A stretch of DNA of 64,000 nucleotides from an uncultured Tenacibaculum sp. (GCF_947499065.1 NZ_CANMMT010000005.1:62001-126000); one strand, 5' to 3'. Shown: positions 17,274 to 26,387, counted from the first letter of the stretch. A program made the numbers and translations. The notes: generated from the sequence alone by a model not told the origin.

Positions 17274-17827
17274 TAAACAACTTCTTTTTCTAGTGCTAAA
17301 AAGTGTGTGGTTTCGTTTTGAGCATATAAAGGGAAAATTTTTAATTCACATTTATATGTTGATTTATCTTTTTTATAATTAATTATAACCTCTTTAAATG
17401 GTTTGTTTTTTAATAGTTTTTTACGAATCTTTTCTCTAGATACATCGGTAGTTTTTTCTCCTTGCAAAAATACAGGTGACTTTCCTATAGCAAATTCTCT
17501 ATCATAACCAGTCATCTTTTTAAAGCCACTATTTACCCAAATAATCTGTTTATCACTGTTGGTAATAACCAAAGATTCATAAGAGTTTTCTTTTAAAATA
17601 GAATTGAAATTGTTTCCCCAATCAAAATTGTTGGCTAGTTTATGTAGGTATTTAAGATCGTCAGCAAGTGTGCTAACTGTAAATAAATCTTGAATTCCCC
17701 AGCTTAACAAATTGATGTTTTGCGCTTTGTTTTGGTTAATTAAAGAGCTAGTTTCTTTATATTTATCATCATCTAAAGAAGATAAATAAGTGTCTAAGCA
17801 CATCATATCATTTAAATCATTCTTCAT
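17273..17827 (-). CDS. PAS domain protein (LOV-like, without the photoactive cysteine)
   Basis: 184 aa. A helical N-terminal part (1-75) is followed by a PAS domain (about 80-180): ESLVITNSDKQIIWVNSGF, MTGYDREFAIGK, then SPVFLQGEKTT. The last segment aligns with the LOV motif GxNCRFLQ, but the cysteine position is proline, so flavin-adduct photochemistry is not expected. There is no output domain, so it may act by protein contacts, perhaps with the sensory cluster just downstream. It is coupled to the DUF6122 gene and begins 17 bases before the end of the S10 peptidase gene. Confidence 0.78.
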   Translation of the reverse strand: MKNDLNDMMCLDTYLSSLDDDKYKETSSLINQNKAQNINLLSWGIQDLFTVSTLADDLKYLHKLANNFDWGNNFNSILKENSYESLVITNSDKQIIWVNSGFKKMTGYDREFAIGKSPVFLQGEKTTDVSREKIRKKLLKNKPFKEVIINYKKDKSTYKCELKIFPLYAQNETTHFLALEKEVV

Positions 17828-17844
17828 AAAACTATATCTATCTT

Positions 17845-19329
17845 TTAATATTTTGCTGGACCAATATTTTCTGAACTCTTTTTTATAAAATTACGTAAAT
17901 CGTCATTTGCTTTTTCCAAGTCTTCTTTTCTAAGGTACATCATATGTCCACTTCTATATCCTTTAAAACTTAAACGATTTTTAAATTTACCACTTGGATC
18001 TATTTTTCCCATGGTATATTTAGCAGCAGAATAAGTAGTAGCACCATCATAGTAACCAGATTGTACTAATACGTTTAAATATGGATTTTGTGCCATAGAT
18101 TTACGTAGGTTTTCTCTAGCATCGTTATTACTAAAGTCCCAAGGATGAACTGAACCAAACATATTATATTTTACATCTGTTTTAAACTTTAAAACATTTT
18201 GAATGTAATAGTTGATTGCTGGTGTAAATGAATGTAGCCAAGAAACTAATTCTGGACTATAATCAGGAGAACTACCAGTTTCTCTTCTGTCAATACCTAA
18301 ATATCTACTATCTAAGCGTCCTATTGTTTTTCCAGAAGTATCTCTTAATAATTCTTTCCAGAAATAACGGTTTGGCACTTCTAAGTTGTGTTTAAGTATT
18401 ACTTCCTTTTTAATTCCAGAATAATACGCCATTTTTTCAGCCACAGCCTCTTTTTCTTCTTTAGACACATAACCACCTTTTGCTAAAGCTGGAAGTAATT
18501 TATTAATTGCAAAACTTTCAGATTCTGGTAAAATATCTAATAAATCTTGCTGTTGTAATTTTTGAGGTAACATTTTGTGATACCATGCAGCCGCAGTAAA
18601 ATAAGGGAAGTTAATAGCGTAATCCTCAGAGTTTTTGTTTCTTAACAGTTGATAATCTGCTGGAGACACCATGATTACACCGTTTAAATACATCCATTGG
18701 CTATTTTGTAATTCATAAGCTAATTGCATTACACGGGTACCACCATAACTTTCTCCAATAATATATTTAGGCGAATTCCATCTGTTATTTCTTGTTATAA
18801 AAGTATTTAACCAACCAGCTAAGTATTTAGCATCTGCATTTACACCAAAAAAGTATTTTTTATCTAATTTCTTTTTCTCCTTTACTATAGGTCTAGAATA
18901 AGCTGTATTTACAGGGTTTACAAAAACAATATCAGCTACATCTAATATTGAATACGGATTGTCTTTGATACCATAAGGTTGTATAGGATTTCCTTCATCA
19001 TCAATTTTTAAAATTTTAGGACCAGTATAAGCAATATGCATCCAAACAGAGGCAGAGCCAGGTCCACCATTAAAAGACATGATTAGAGGTCTTTTTTCGC
19101 TATTATTTACATCTGTTCTTTTATAATAAGTATAAAAAAGAGTTGCTTTTATAACACCATTTTTATCGTATACAGGTTGTGTTCCTGTTTGAGCTTTATA
19201 CTGAATTCTTTTACCTTTAATTACAACAGAATTGGTTGTAGTTACAGTAGAGTCAATTGGAACTCTATTGTCTTGTGCAATTGCAGTTATTGAAAACGAT
19301 AAGGCAAATAAAAAGATGATTTTTTTCAT
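17845..19329 (-). CDS. Serine carboxypeptidase-like S10 family peptidase
   Basis: 494 aa. A signal peptide (1-19, ending AIAQ) is followed by an S10 domain. FNGGPGSASVWMH (about 86-98) forms the oxyanion region, GESYGG (192-197) carries nucleophile S194, and the C-terminal YYDGATTY and RSGHMMYL segments supply the Asp and His. It is an exported carboxypeptidase, probably periplasmic. It starts 29 bases after the broken DUF2400 C-terminal fragment; the element has therefore moved away any promoter that lay farther upstream in the old operon. Confidence 0.9.
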   Translation of the reverse strand: MKKIIFLFALSFSITAIAQDNRVPIDSTVTTTNSVVIKGKRIQYKAQTGTQPVYDKNGVIKATLFYTYYKRTDVNNSEKRPLIMSFNGGPGSASVWMHIAYTGPKILKIDDEGNPIQPYGIKDNPYSILDVADIVFVNPVNTAYSRPIVKEKKKLDKKYFFGVNADAKYLAGWLNTFITRNNRWNSPKYIIGESYGGTRVMQLAYELQNSQWMYLNGVIMVSPADYQLLRNKNSEDYAINFPYFTAAAWYHKMLPQKLQQQDLLDILPESESFAINKLLPALAKGGYVSKEEKEAVAEKMAYYSGIKKEVILKHNLEVPNRYFWKELLRDTSGKTIGRLDSRYLGIDRRETGSSPDYSPELVSWLHSFTPAINYYIQNVLKFKTDVKYNMFGSVHPWDFSNNDARENLRKSMAQNPYLNVLVQSGYYDGATTYSAAKYTMGKIDPSGKFKNRLSFKGYRSGHMMYLRKEDLEKANDDLRNFIKKSSENIGPAKY

Positions 19330-19358
19330 AGTATAGTTAGTTATGAAAGTTAAAAGTA

Positions 19359-19619
19359 TTAAAACTTCTCAAAAACACCTAATCCAAACAATGCAAAGTC
19401 GTATTTAACAGGGTCATGCTTGTCAAACTTTCGTAGGGTTGTATCCAATTCAACCAAAGCTTTCCAGTCGTTTTGTTTTCTTTTTAAAATACCAAGTTTA
19501 CGGGCAACATTACCAGAATGTACATCTAATGGGCAATGTAAGTGAGCTGGGGAATGTGTTTTCCAAATTCCAAAATCTACTCCAGTTTTGTTATCACGAA
19601 CCATCCAACGTAAAAACAT
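19359..19619 (-). pseudogene. DUF2400/TIGR02757 gene, C-terminal fragment (split by the element)
   Basis: An 86-codon piece that begins at the integration junction and carries the C-terminal third of DUF2400 (SGNVARKLGILKRKQNDW, then DPVKYDFALFGLGVFEKF). It continues exactly where the N-terminal piece at 39741-40265 stops: 167 residues plus 86 give 253, against 254 in the intact copy at 38907-39671. The ATG at 19619 is the internal methionine of the original gene. Expression as a stand-alone peptide is unlikely. Confidence 0.92.
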
Positions 19620-19647
19620 GTTCTTTGTTTATAAAAGGTAGTACAAA
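19615..19647 (+). other. Left attachment junction: core AACAT plus left arm of the 28-bp inverted repeat
   Basis: AACAT (19615-19619) is shared with the right junction as a short direct repeat. The next 28 bases (19620-19647, beginning GTTCTTTGTTTATAAAAGG) are the exact reverse complement of 39735-39762. Host sequence lies to the left, element to the right. Confidence 0.85.
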
Positions 19648-20047
19648 TGTAGTGTTTCTTTAATTTCTACATCGCATCCAACTATATACTCTGATTTGCT
19701 AACCTTATTTTTACTTGTTTCCCCTTTATTAATTTGGTATGTTTTTTATAATATAAAAAAAACCAAAGATTTTATAGACAAGATAACATCTCAGTAATGA
19801 TTTACAACAAGTAAAAGAATGCGTTTTTACACTTTATTAAGATTTTTAATAGCCTTTAACATATTTCATTCTAATTTAGTTGTAATGTATTTTTACATTC
19901 ACTTTTAGTTTTTGTCCATTTTTTATGAATAAAGATTCAACTTAACATTCATTATGTAAACTTTATTTGCAAATCATGAAACGTCACTCATGATTTACAA
20001 ATAAAAATACTTCCTTAAAAAGTTATTAATTTTTCTTATGCTATCTT
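19648..20047. other. Left end of the element, non-coding, with an inverted repeat
   Basis: 400 AT-rich bases with no ORF that I can support. The only clear structure is a near-perfect inverted repeat at 19965-20002, listed separately, lying just beyond the 3' end of the DndD/DndE-HerA operon. Confidence 0.6.
19965..20002. repeat. 15-bp inverted repeat downstream of the DndE-HerA gene
   Basis: Arms ATTTGCAAATCATGA (19965-19979) and TCATGATTTACAAAT (19988-20002) pair at 14 of 15 positions around AACGTCAC. It lies 46 bases after the operon's last stop. No long T run follows on the minus strand, so it may be a weak terminator, an mRNA 3' stabiliser or a protein-binding site. Confidence 0.6.
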
Positions 20048-21628
20048 TTATAGCCTTTCTTTTTCAATTGTTTTCCAAAATTGCCTCAATTCAATAGTTT
20101 TAGGGTCATTTATATTTAATAGCCCTTTTCCAGATTCTAATTTGTTAATTTCAGTTTCAAGTTTATATTTACTACTTGGTGTACCTAAAAATGAAGTAAT
20201 CATCTTATAGTCTTTATTCTGAACGTTTAAACAGATTGGTAATTTAACTTGAGAAGCAAAATCAAAATCTTTAGTCTTATAATCTTCAACACCTTGTGAA
20301 AGCATTACTATAATCACTCCCTTAGACCTTAGTAATCTTAATAGTTCTTCTAATGCTTTTCTCGCATTTTTATTTTTTAAGTATATGTGAGCTTCATCAA
20401 TTACCATTACATATCTTAAAGGGAAAATATAATCGTTAGGCTTACAGTCATTAGTAGAACTAAAAAAGGTATTAAAATATCTAAGTAATAAAAACACAAC
20501 TAATTGCCTTAAAGTATCAGATAGTGCTGGTGGTAGATTTAAGTATATGCTTTTATCTAGAATATTCGATTCTATATCATTACAATTGAAGATATTTGAT
20601 GTTAAATCTTGAATTCCAGCATAAAGAGTATCTGGTTTTCTTTTTGTTTCTTCATAATATTCATCTAACCTTTCAAATAATTCATTTATTGTTGGATATG
20701 AATTTCCTTTTTCATCAAAAAGGTCAGTTATAATATTTTTAAGAATATTTTTTTGTGATACACCTACGCTTGGTACAAATGTAGCAATGGTATCCACAAA
20801 AGCACTAATACTAAATGGTCTTTGTCTTTCCTCTAAGTTTATAGATGAGAATGGATTAAAATCAATTCCACCATCATTTACAATATCAATAAATTCACAA
20901 TTAGTATTCTTTAAAAAAGGTTTTAATTGTTCTGGATTTCCTTCTCCTTTATAGTCAAAGAAAATAAACTTAAGAGAATTTTCAGTTTTTTTTGATATTT
21001 GAAATAGAATATCTTTTATCAGCTGAGTTTTACCCGAGCCAGCCATACCCGCAATGGCAATATTTCTATTATCGAACTCTCTTAAATCATTAATCTTAAT
21101 TTCAACATCAGTTCCGTCTTCATAATTTCCAATGCAAAATGAAAGAGGATTCTTAAATTCCTTTACATCAGTTTTTTTCGTAGTATTTAAGCCAACTTTA
21201 ACGATGTTTTTACGGAATGAAAGTCCTTTTTTAATTAAACTAATAATGAAACTTATATGTTCACCATTAGAAATATTACACTTATCAATCTTATCACTGA
21301 TTAAGTTTAAACCATGATTTAAATGAAGTTTAAATAATTTCGAAAACTCATCATCAAAAATATTTTTATTATAATGTTGGTCTAATGATGCTTTATAAAT
21401 AATAAAGTTTGAACTATCATTTACAATTGTACCAAAAAGAGCTCTATCATCTCTGAATTCCTTACCGTCAGAACTAGGTATTAAATCATTATTGACATCG
21501 AATTCCTTTCCAGTCATAATGCTATAAGAAAAAGCTATTCTTGGAGCTATACCATCATTTTTAAAATTATACAATGTTTTAATTTTGTATAAAATATCAT
21601 CACTTTCTTTGCTAATTTTAATTCTCAT
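20048..21628 (-). CDS. DndE-like domain fused to a HerA-type ATPase
   Basis: 526 aa. Residues 1-115 resemble DndE: the opening RIKISKES, IAPRIAFSYSIMTG, SSDGKEF and the HLNHGLNLI end follow the small DndE protein of phosphorothioation systems. Residues about 165-520 are a HerA/FtsK-superfamily ATPase: Walker A GMAGSGKT (194-201), a FDYKGEG strand, Walker B VMVIDEAH (407-414) and a sensor-like VIIVMLSQG. HerA ATPases form hexameric rings that translocate DNA. DndE-HerA fusions are, to my knowledge, seen in some Dnd-type loci. It overlaps the DndD gene by 11 bases and is last in the operon. The DndE call is by pattern only. Confidence 0.72.
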   Translation of the reverse strand: MRIKISKESDDILYKIKTLYNFKNDGIAPRIAFSYSIMTGKEFDVNNDLIPSSDGKEFRDDRALFGTIVNDSSNFIIYKASLDQHYNKNIFDDEFSKLFKLHLNHGLNLISDKIDKCNISNGEHISFIISLIKKGLSFRKNIVKVGLNTTKKTDVKEFKNPLSFCIGNYEDGTDVEIKINDLREFDNRNIAIAGMAGSGKTQLIKDILFQISKKTENSLKFIFFDYKGEGNPEQLKPFLKNTNCEFIDIVNDGGIDFNPFSSINLEERQRPFSISAFVDTIATFVPSVGVSQKNILKNIITDLFDEKGNSYPTINELFERLDEYYEETKRKPDTLYAGIQDLTSNIFNCNDIESNILDKSIYLNLPPALSDTLRQLVVFLLLRYFNTFFSSTNDCKPNDYIFPLRYVMVIDEAHIYLKNKNARKALEELLRLLRSKGVIIVMLSQGVEDYKTKDFDFASQVKLPICLNVQNKDYKMITSFLGTPSSKYKLETEINKLESGKGLLNINDPKTIELRQFWKTIEKERL

Positions 21629-23714
21629 AACCTTGGAAATAACCTTTTTTTAAATTTGTATTCTCACCATCATTTACTAATAAGTATGCTTTAGAAACAT
21701 TAGTAGAAATATCTTTATACCTTTTAGGAGTTATCTCATTATTAGTTGATAGGATAACTACCTGTTCAGATAAATCTGGATAGAAATAAAGCAATATGTT
21801 TTTTATATGTTCATCATCAAGTCTTCCTAAAGGAGTATCAATAAAAATAGGTAAACTCTGTACTGATTCTTTTAAAATAGCTTTAATTAAACTTGAAATA
21901 TATAATTGTTTTTCACCTTGCGATAGAATCTCTTTTTTAACTTCTGTATCTTGAGAATTATAAAGAGTAATTTTCATACCGTTACCTTCTGCTAATATTG
22001 TAACTTTAACATCAGTTATAAAATTATTATCACTCGTATTTAATTTGTGCATTAATTTTTGCATTTCTGCTAAAATGTTTTTCGATAAGCTTTCTTTTTT
22101 AAATTCTTTCTGCTCATGAACAAAGGCTTTTAAAACATGGAGATATTCATTACTCTTATTAATTTTCAATCTGTTTTGTTGATTAATTTCAACCTTCTTA
22201 AGTAATGCTTGGTATTGTTGATTTAATCGAGATATATCTTTTTGAAGCTTAATTATAGTTCCTTTATTACCTCCGATAGTTTCATGAAAATCAGCAATTC
22301 TCCTTTCAGAGTTTTCTTTTTTTGATGAATATTCTAAAATTAATTCATCTTCTAAATCAGCATCAATTTTATTTAATGTATTATTTAATCCGTTCAATTC
22401 TATTTTTACAGAATTATATTCTTCAATTGTAGTTTCAAATAAGTCTTTCGATTGAATATTAACTAAGTTAATAGTATCTTCAATTAGTTTCTTTTCAGAA
22501 TTGTTTAAGTCATGTTCAAAACTTAAATCTTTAACCTCGTTCTTTTTTGCAAACAATTCAGAACCTAAACTCTGTGCTTTTTCATAATAAAACATTTTAT
22601 CTTTAAGAGTCATCGAAGAATTAGTAGGCTCGGGTGGTTGATTAAATAGCCTTTCAATAAAATTTTCTATTTTTTTTGAATTCTCGTTTAATGACTTAAT
22701 AGATATTTCATTTTTATCTTGAATCTCTATATGTTCGTGTATTTCTTCTAATTTTCCAGTAAGCATTGCTAGTGGGATAATCTCACTTAATTCACCAAAA
22801 CGTTCTTCCAATTCTTTCTCTTTCTCTTTAAGGCTACTTATATTTTCGATTATTCCTTGACGGTCAAAAGTTGAATTCCCTTGTTTACTATGTTCAGATA
22901 TTAAATTTTGAAAAATTCTAATTTCCTTTTTTAAGTCATCAATTTCTTTTTGCTTTTCTGCATTTTCTTCTTCAAACTGTTCAATTTCATTTTTAGCAAT
23001 TTTTATTGCTTTTTCTCTATCAATTAATTGCTCTTGTATATTTTTAGAAGCACCTTCTTTTTTTAAATTATTGGCAAAATCATTTAAGTCTTCAATTAAA
23101 CTTTCATAAATATCTAGACCTAAAATTTTCCCAAGAGCATCATTTAAGAAACTACCTTCTTCTTTTATTGATAAATTGGCTATTTCAGCTATTTTTTCCG
23201 CATCAAAAAACACAAATTTTGCTGCATCCAATGGTATTATATAATCATTAATGAAATTAACCTTATCAATTTCATCATCAAATAACTCCTTGGTTGTTTG
23301 TTTGTCAATGATTGAAAGCTTCTCCTCCATAGACAAGACATTAAACTCACGCTTAATTATAATTGAGTCTATTTTAGTAGATATTGATTTAATTTCTGGT
23401 AATTCAATTTCTGAGATTACCAAACTAGTTGAAAAAGTATTTTCATTTTCTTTATGAGCTGACCAGTTTATAGATTGCTTCATAAAGAGGGAATAGTTTT
23501 TTTCTTTTTGAATTTCTCGTTTGAAATTATCGTCAACTTGAGAAATCTTGTCTCCAAATAAACACCATACTATGGATAATAATAAATTTGTTTTTCCATA
23601 ACCATTTCTTCCTCCGATTAAAACAATGTTTTTATCTGCATTTGTTTCTAGGTCAATTATTACATTTCCATGATATTGTCTAAAATTATTTATGCTTATT
23701 TCCTTAAATTTCAT
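21618..23714 (-). CDS. dndD: DndD-like SMC/RecN-type ATPase
   Basis: 698 aa. An ABC head is split by a long coiled coil: FRQYHGN and Walker A GGRNGYGKT (34-42) at the N-terminus, coiled coil about 215-560, signature LSQGEKQ (about 597-603), Walker B LPIFIDTPLGRLDDEH (about 621-636). The segment VFFDAEKIAEIA followed by LGLDIYESLIEDL is characteristic of DndD rather than of RecF or SbcC. In Dnd systems DndD is a DNA-dependent ATPase that helps DndC/DndE insert sulfur in the backbone; DndC is not encoded here. It overlaps both neighbouring genes, so expression is coupled. Confidence 0.83.
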   Translation of the reverse strand: MKFKEISINNFRQYHGNVIIDLETNADKNIVLIGGRNGYGKTNLLLSIVWCLFGDKISQVDDNFKREIQKEKNYSLFMKQSINWSAHKENENTFSTSLVISEIELPEIKSISTKIDSIIIKREFNVLSMEEKLSIIDKQTTKELFDDEIDKVNFINDYIIPLDAAKFVFFDAEKIAEIANLSIKEEGSFLNDALGKILGLDIYESLIEDLNDFANNLKKEGASKNIQEQLIDREKAIKIAKNEIEQFEEENAEKQKEIDDLKKEIRIFQNLISEHSKQGNSTFDRQGIIENISSLKEKEKELEERFGELSEIIPLAMLTGKLEEIHEHIEIQDKNEISIKSLNENSKKIENFIERLFNQPPEPTNSSMTLKDKMFYYEKAQSLGSELFAKKNEVKDLSFEHDLNNSEKKLIEDTINLVNIQSKDLFETTIEEYNSVKIELNGLNNTLNKIDADLEDELILEYSSKKENSERRIADFHETIGGNKGTIIKLQKDISRLNQQYQALLKKVEINQQNRLKINKSNEYLHVLKAFVHEQKEFKKESLSKNILAEMQKLMHKLNTSDNNFITDVKVTILAEGNGMKITLYNSQDTEVKKEILSQGEKQLYISSLIKAILKESVQSLPIFIDTPLGRLDDEHIKNILLYFYPDLSEQVVILSTNNEITPKRYKDISTNVSKAYLLVNDGENTNLKKGYFQGYEN

Positions 23715-23893
23715 TTTATAGCTTTTTCTATTTCATCATTCATTGTTTGTAAATGATAATTATTTCGTTTATATAATTTTTTTGTTTTGACAGATTCTAA
23801 TAAAGTGCTTATTGAAGAGTAGCTTACATCACTCTCTTCACAAATTTCTTTTAACCTATTAAGTTGTTTGTTTTTAATTTCTTGTATTTTCAT
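23711..23893 (-). CDS. Small protein in the DndD/DndE-HerA operon
   Basis: 60 aa, predicted mostly helical (KIQEIKNKQLNRLKEICEES, then NNYHLQTMNDEIEKAI). No family recognised. Its stop overlaps the DndD start by 4 bases, and its own start lies 20 bases inside the 803-aa gene, so it is translated within a tightly coupled operon. Length and position suggest an adaptor or regulator of the DndD-like ATPase; this is inference. Confidence 0.7.
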   Translation of the reverse strand: MKIQEIKNKQLNRLKEICEESDVSYSSISTLLESVKTKKLYKRNNYHLQTMNDEIEKAIK

Positions 23894-26285
23894 ATTTTAT
23901 GTTTTGTATTTCCTTGGCAATAGATAGAAAAAGCTTTGTTAATTCATCATTTAATTCATCATTTTCATAGAGTTTTCGTTGTTTATAAAAAAAGTGATAT
24001 AAGTTTTGTTCGTTTGTATAAGTTGCTGAAGGCAGTCTCTTATTTTCTTTCACGAAAACCAATAATTTTTCATATCTATTGGATAAACTATTTTTACATC
24101 TCAATTTTAATGAATGCTCGTTAAGTATTTTATTGATGATGTCAAATTCTTTGTTAGGCAATTTGTTTTTTTCGAGTAGTTTTCTTTTTCTATAGAAAAA
24201 ATGATATAATCTTTGTTCTTCTTGAATAGTAGGCTTAGGTAATCGTTTGTTTATCTCTATAAATTTCAGTAAATCTTGTATATCATGAGAGTTTTTTGAG
24301 TGATTTCGAATAACTCTATTTGGAAATTTTTCTAGTTTTTCATTTATTAGTTTAACCTTAGTATTATTAAGTTCTCCTTTCTTTATTTTACCTTTTTGAA
24401 CAGTTAGCCATCTAGATAAAATCTTTTCACTTTCTGGGCAATTACTAGAAAAAGGTAACCTGTCATTTTCTAATATAAAATCAGACAACACTTCATAGCT
24501 TTCTTCCCAAGTTCTTTTTTCAGGCTTAGGCTTACTATTTAAGGTAATAAAAGTAGATTCATACTTCTTCCCAGAAATACCAATAACCCCATTCTCGAAA
24601 AATTTAAACATTTTAGATTCATCGAGTTTTAAATTTTGAATAATACTATACTCGTTAGTTTTAGGCCTGTATTGAAGAACATATTGTGTTATTTTAGATA
24701 TATGTATAGGAGTAGATAAATTGTCTAGGTATTCTTTTACTATACTTCTTATTGTACCTCCTTTAAAATTAACAAGCTCGTTTTCCCATTTTTTTAATCC
24801 ATAGACACTTTTTCTTCCAATCGGCACGAAACCAGCTTTTCTTTTCATTGAAGCTCTAACCTTCTTTGAATCTGTCTTGAAACCAGGAAATAACTGTGTT
24901 ATTTTATTATAGATATCTTCAACTTTTGATGGTTCACCTAACTCAATCAGAGCATCATAAGCATATTCAGCCGCAGTTTTTAAGGTGTTCCTTTTAAAAA
25001 CAATGTTATCGTCTAAATCAAGAAATAAATCGAATTCTTCATTAATTATTCGTTCACAATCGTCTTTTATTTCTTCTAAAAGGGTGTATTTTTCAGTTAA
25101 TAAAAATTGAGATAAATAACTTTTAAAATTGAACTTGTATGTTGCGTTTTTTCTCTCTCTTTGTCTTAGACTGATATCTTCAAAAAGTTTATTAAAATCT
25201 AATTCTTCTTGAATTTGTTTTTTAGCTAGATATATGTTTTTCCATTTATGTCTATTCTTGGGATTAAGTTGTCTTGGAATTAAAACATCTTCAAGATTTC
25301 CAATTATAGAATAATGTTTCGAGAGATAGATTGAAAATATATAGTTTATAAAATTTTTCGAAAACTTAGTATCATATAAAAAATTGATTTCATTAACCTT
25401 TTCATCAGTTAGTATGATAAAATTTTCTGTAATATCAATATCGTAATTTTGATAAAAATCATCTTCGAAGTTTTCTAACAACAAAACTTTATCTTTTACT
25501 TCTTCAAAACATCTTTGACGAATTTGCCTAACTCTTTCTCTTGTTAGGTTTGTTATTTCAGCTGTTTCATCAAGAGTTTTACAATCTGAAATATAAACAT
25601 CTATAGTGTTTTTAAAAATAGTTGTGTAATCTGTTTTAAAGAAAGCATTCTTCAAAATTAAAAAATCACACAGCTTAATAATTGATTGACTTTGAGTAAC
25701 CTCATCTGATATTTCTTTTATTGAAAAGGTATCTTGTATTAAAAATTTATTGTTAAGACTAATTAATTTTTTTTCATCAATAATGTGAGAAACCTCATTT
25801 ATATATGCTTTAATTTTATCGATATATATTTCTATCTCAAGAATATTTCTTTCACCAATATTTTTGATTTTAGAAACTTGAAAATTCTCTTCACCAAAAA
25901 TTTTAATTAGAAAATCATTTAATCTAAGCGACTTTCCAATGTATGAAGTTATTGCATTTCGCCCTCTTACTTTTAAGTTTGAAGTTGTGATTTTAATGAA
26001 TTGATTAATTACTTGTCTTTGAGGTCGATTTAGTTTTTGAATTTTATTTATTAGATTATTTTCATCAGTAATAACCTTGTCACCAATTAAATTTTCCGAA
26101 TAAGCTTTGCATAGTTCAATTAATTCAAGATTAGATTTTTCTCCACAGTTTTTTAATTTGACAAAAGTTTTATATATAGAATAGTATTCTTTTAAATCTA
26201 AAATAGTTTCAATTTTATTGTACTTACAAGCATGATATGAGCGAACACTAAGTTTTCCATTACTATATATTCTTTCTATTGTCAT
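23874..26285 (-). CDS. Multi-domain DNA-binding protein: alpha-CTD-like, sigma4-like HTH, HARE winged helices, three HA repeats
   Basis: 803 aa, first gene of the operon. Residues 11-60 read like an RNA polymerase alpha-CTD (LSVRSYHACKYNKIETILDL, then LKNCGEKSNLELIEL). A second helix-hairpin-helix lies near 137-157 (SKIKNIGERNILEIE). A sigma region 4-like HTH is at about 233-265 (TLDETAEITNLTRERVRQI). A HARE-HTH lies at about 435-502 (AYDALIELGEPSKVEDIY), with a second winged-helix-like stretch at about 511-575. Three helicase-associated (HA) repeats end the protein (about 593-645, 667-715 and 736-785), each with an ENxRLP-like core. No nuclease or helicase motor was seen. It is likely the DNA-recognition subunit of the system. 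Domain names come from pattern recognition only. Confidence 0.75.
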   Translation of the reverse strand: MTIERIYSNGKLSVRSYHACKYNKIETILDLKEYYSIYKTFVKLKNCGEKSNLELIELCKAYSENLIGDKVITDENNLINKIQKLNRPQRQVINQFIKITTSNLKVRGRNAITSYIGKSLRLNDFLIKIFGEENFQVSKIKNIGERNILEIEIYIDKIKAYINEVSHIIDEKKLISLNNKFLIQDTFSIKEISDEVTQSQSIIKLCDFLILKNAFFKTDYTTIFKNTIDVYISDCKTLDETAEITNLTRERVRQIRQRCFEEVKDKVLLLENFEDDFYQNYDIDITENFIILTDEKVNEINFLYDTKFSKNFINYIFSIYLSKHYSIIGNLEDVLIPRQLNPKNRHKWKNIYLAKKQIQEELDFNKLFEDISLRQRERKNATYKFNFKSYLSQFLLTEKYTLLEEIKDDCERIINEEFDLFLDLDDNIVFKRNTLKTAAEYAYDALIELGEPSKVEDIYNKITQLFPGFKTDSKKVRASMKRKAGFVPIGRKSVYGLKKWENELVNFKGGTIRSIVKEYLDNLSTPIHISKITQYVLQYRPKTNEYSIIQNLKLDESKMFKFFENGVIGISGKKYESTFITLNSKPKPEKRTWEESYEVLSDFILENDRLPFSSNCPESEKILSRWLTVQKGKIKKGELNNTKVKLINEKLEKFPNRVIRNHSKNSHDIQDLLKFIEINKRLPKPTIQEEQRLYHFFYRKRKLLEKNKLPNKEFDIINKILNEHSLKLRCKNSLSNRYEKLLVFVKENKRLPSATYTNEQNLYHFFYKQRKLYENDELNDELTKLFLSIAKEIQNIKYENTRN

Positions 26286-26387
26286 AAATTAATTTAATTA
26301 TCTAAATTATATTCCTTTTTTTAATTCAGTTTATGGTTTTCCTTACTTAGTTCGAATATTTGAAAAATAATTTTCAATCTTATTTTA

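Noticed and set aside
20048..26285. A complete Dnd phosphorothioation system
   Set aside because: DndC, DndB and a dedicated cysteine desulfurase are not encoded in the element; only DndD- and DndE-like parts are present.
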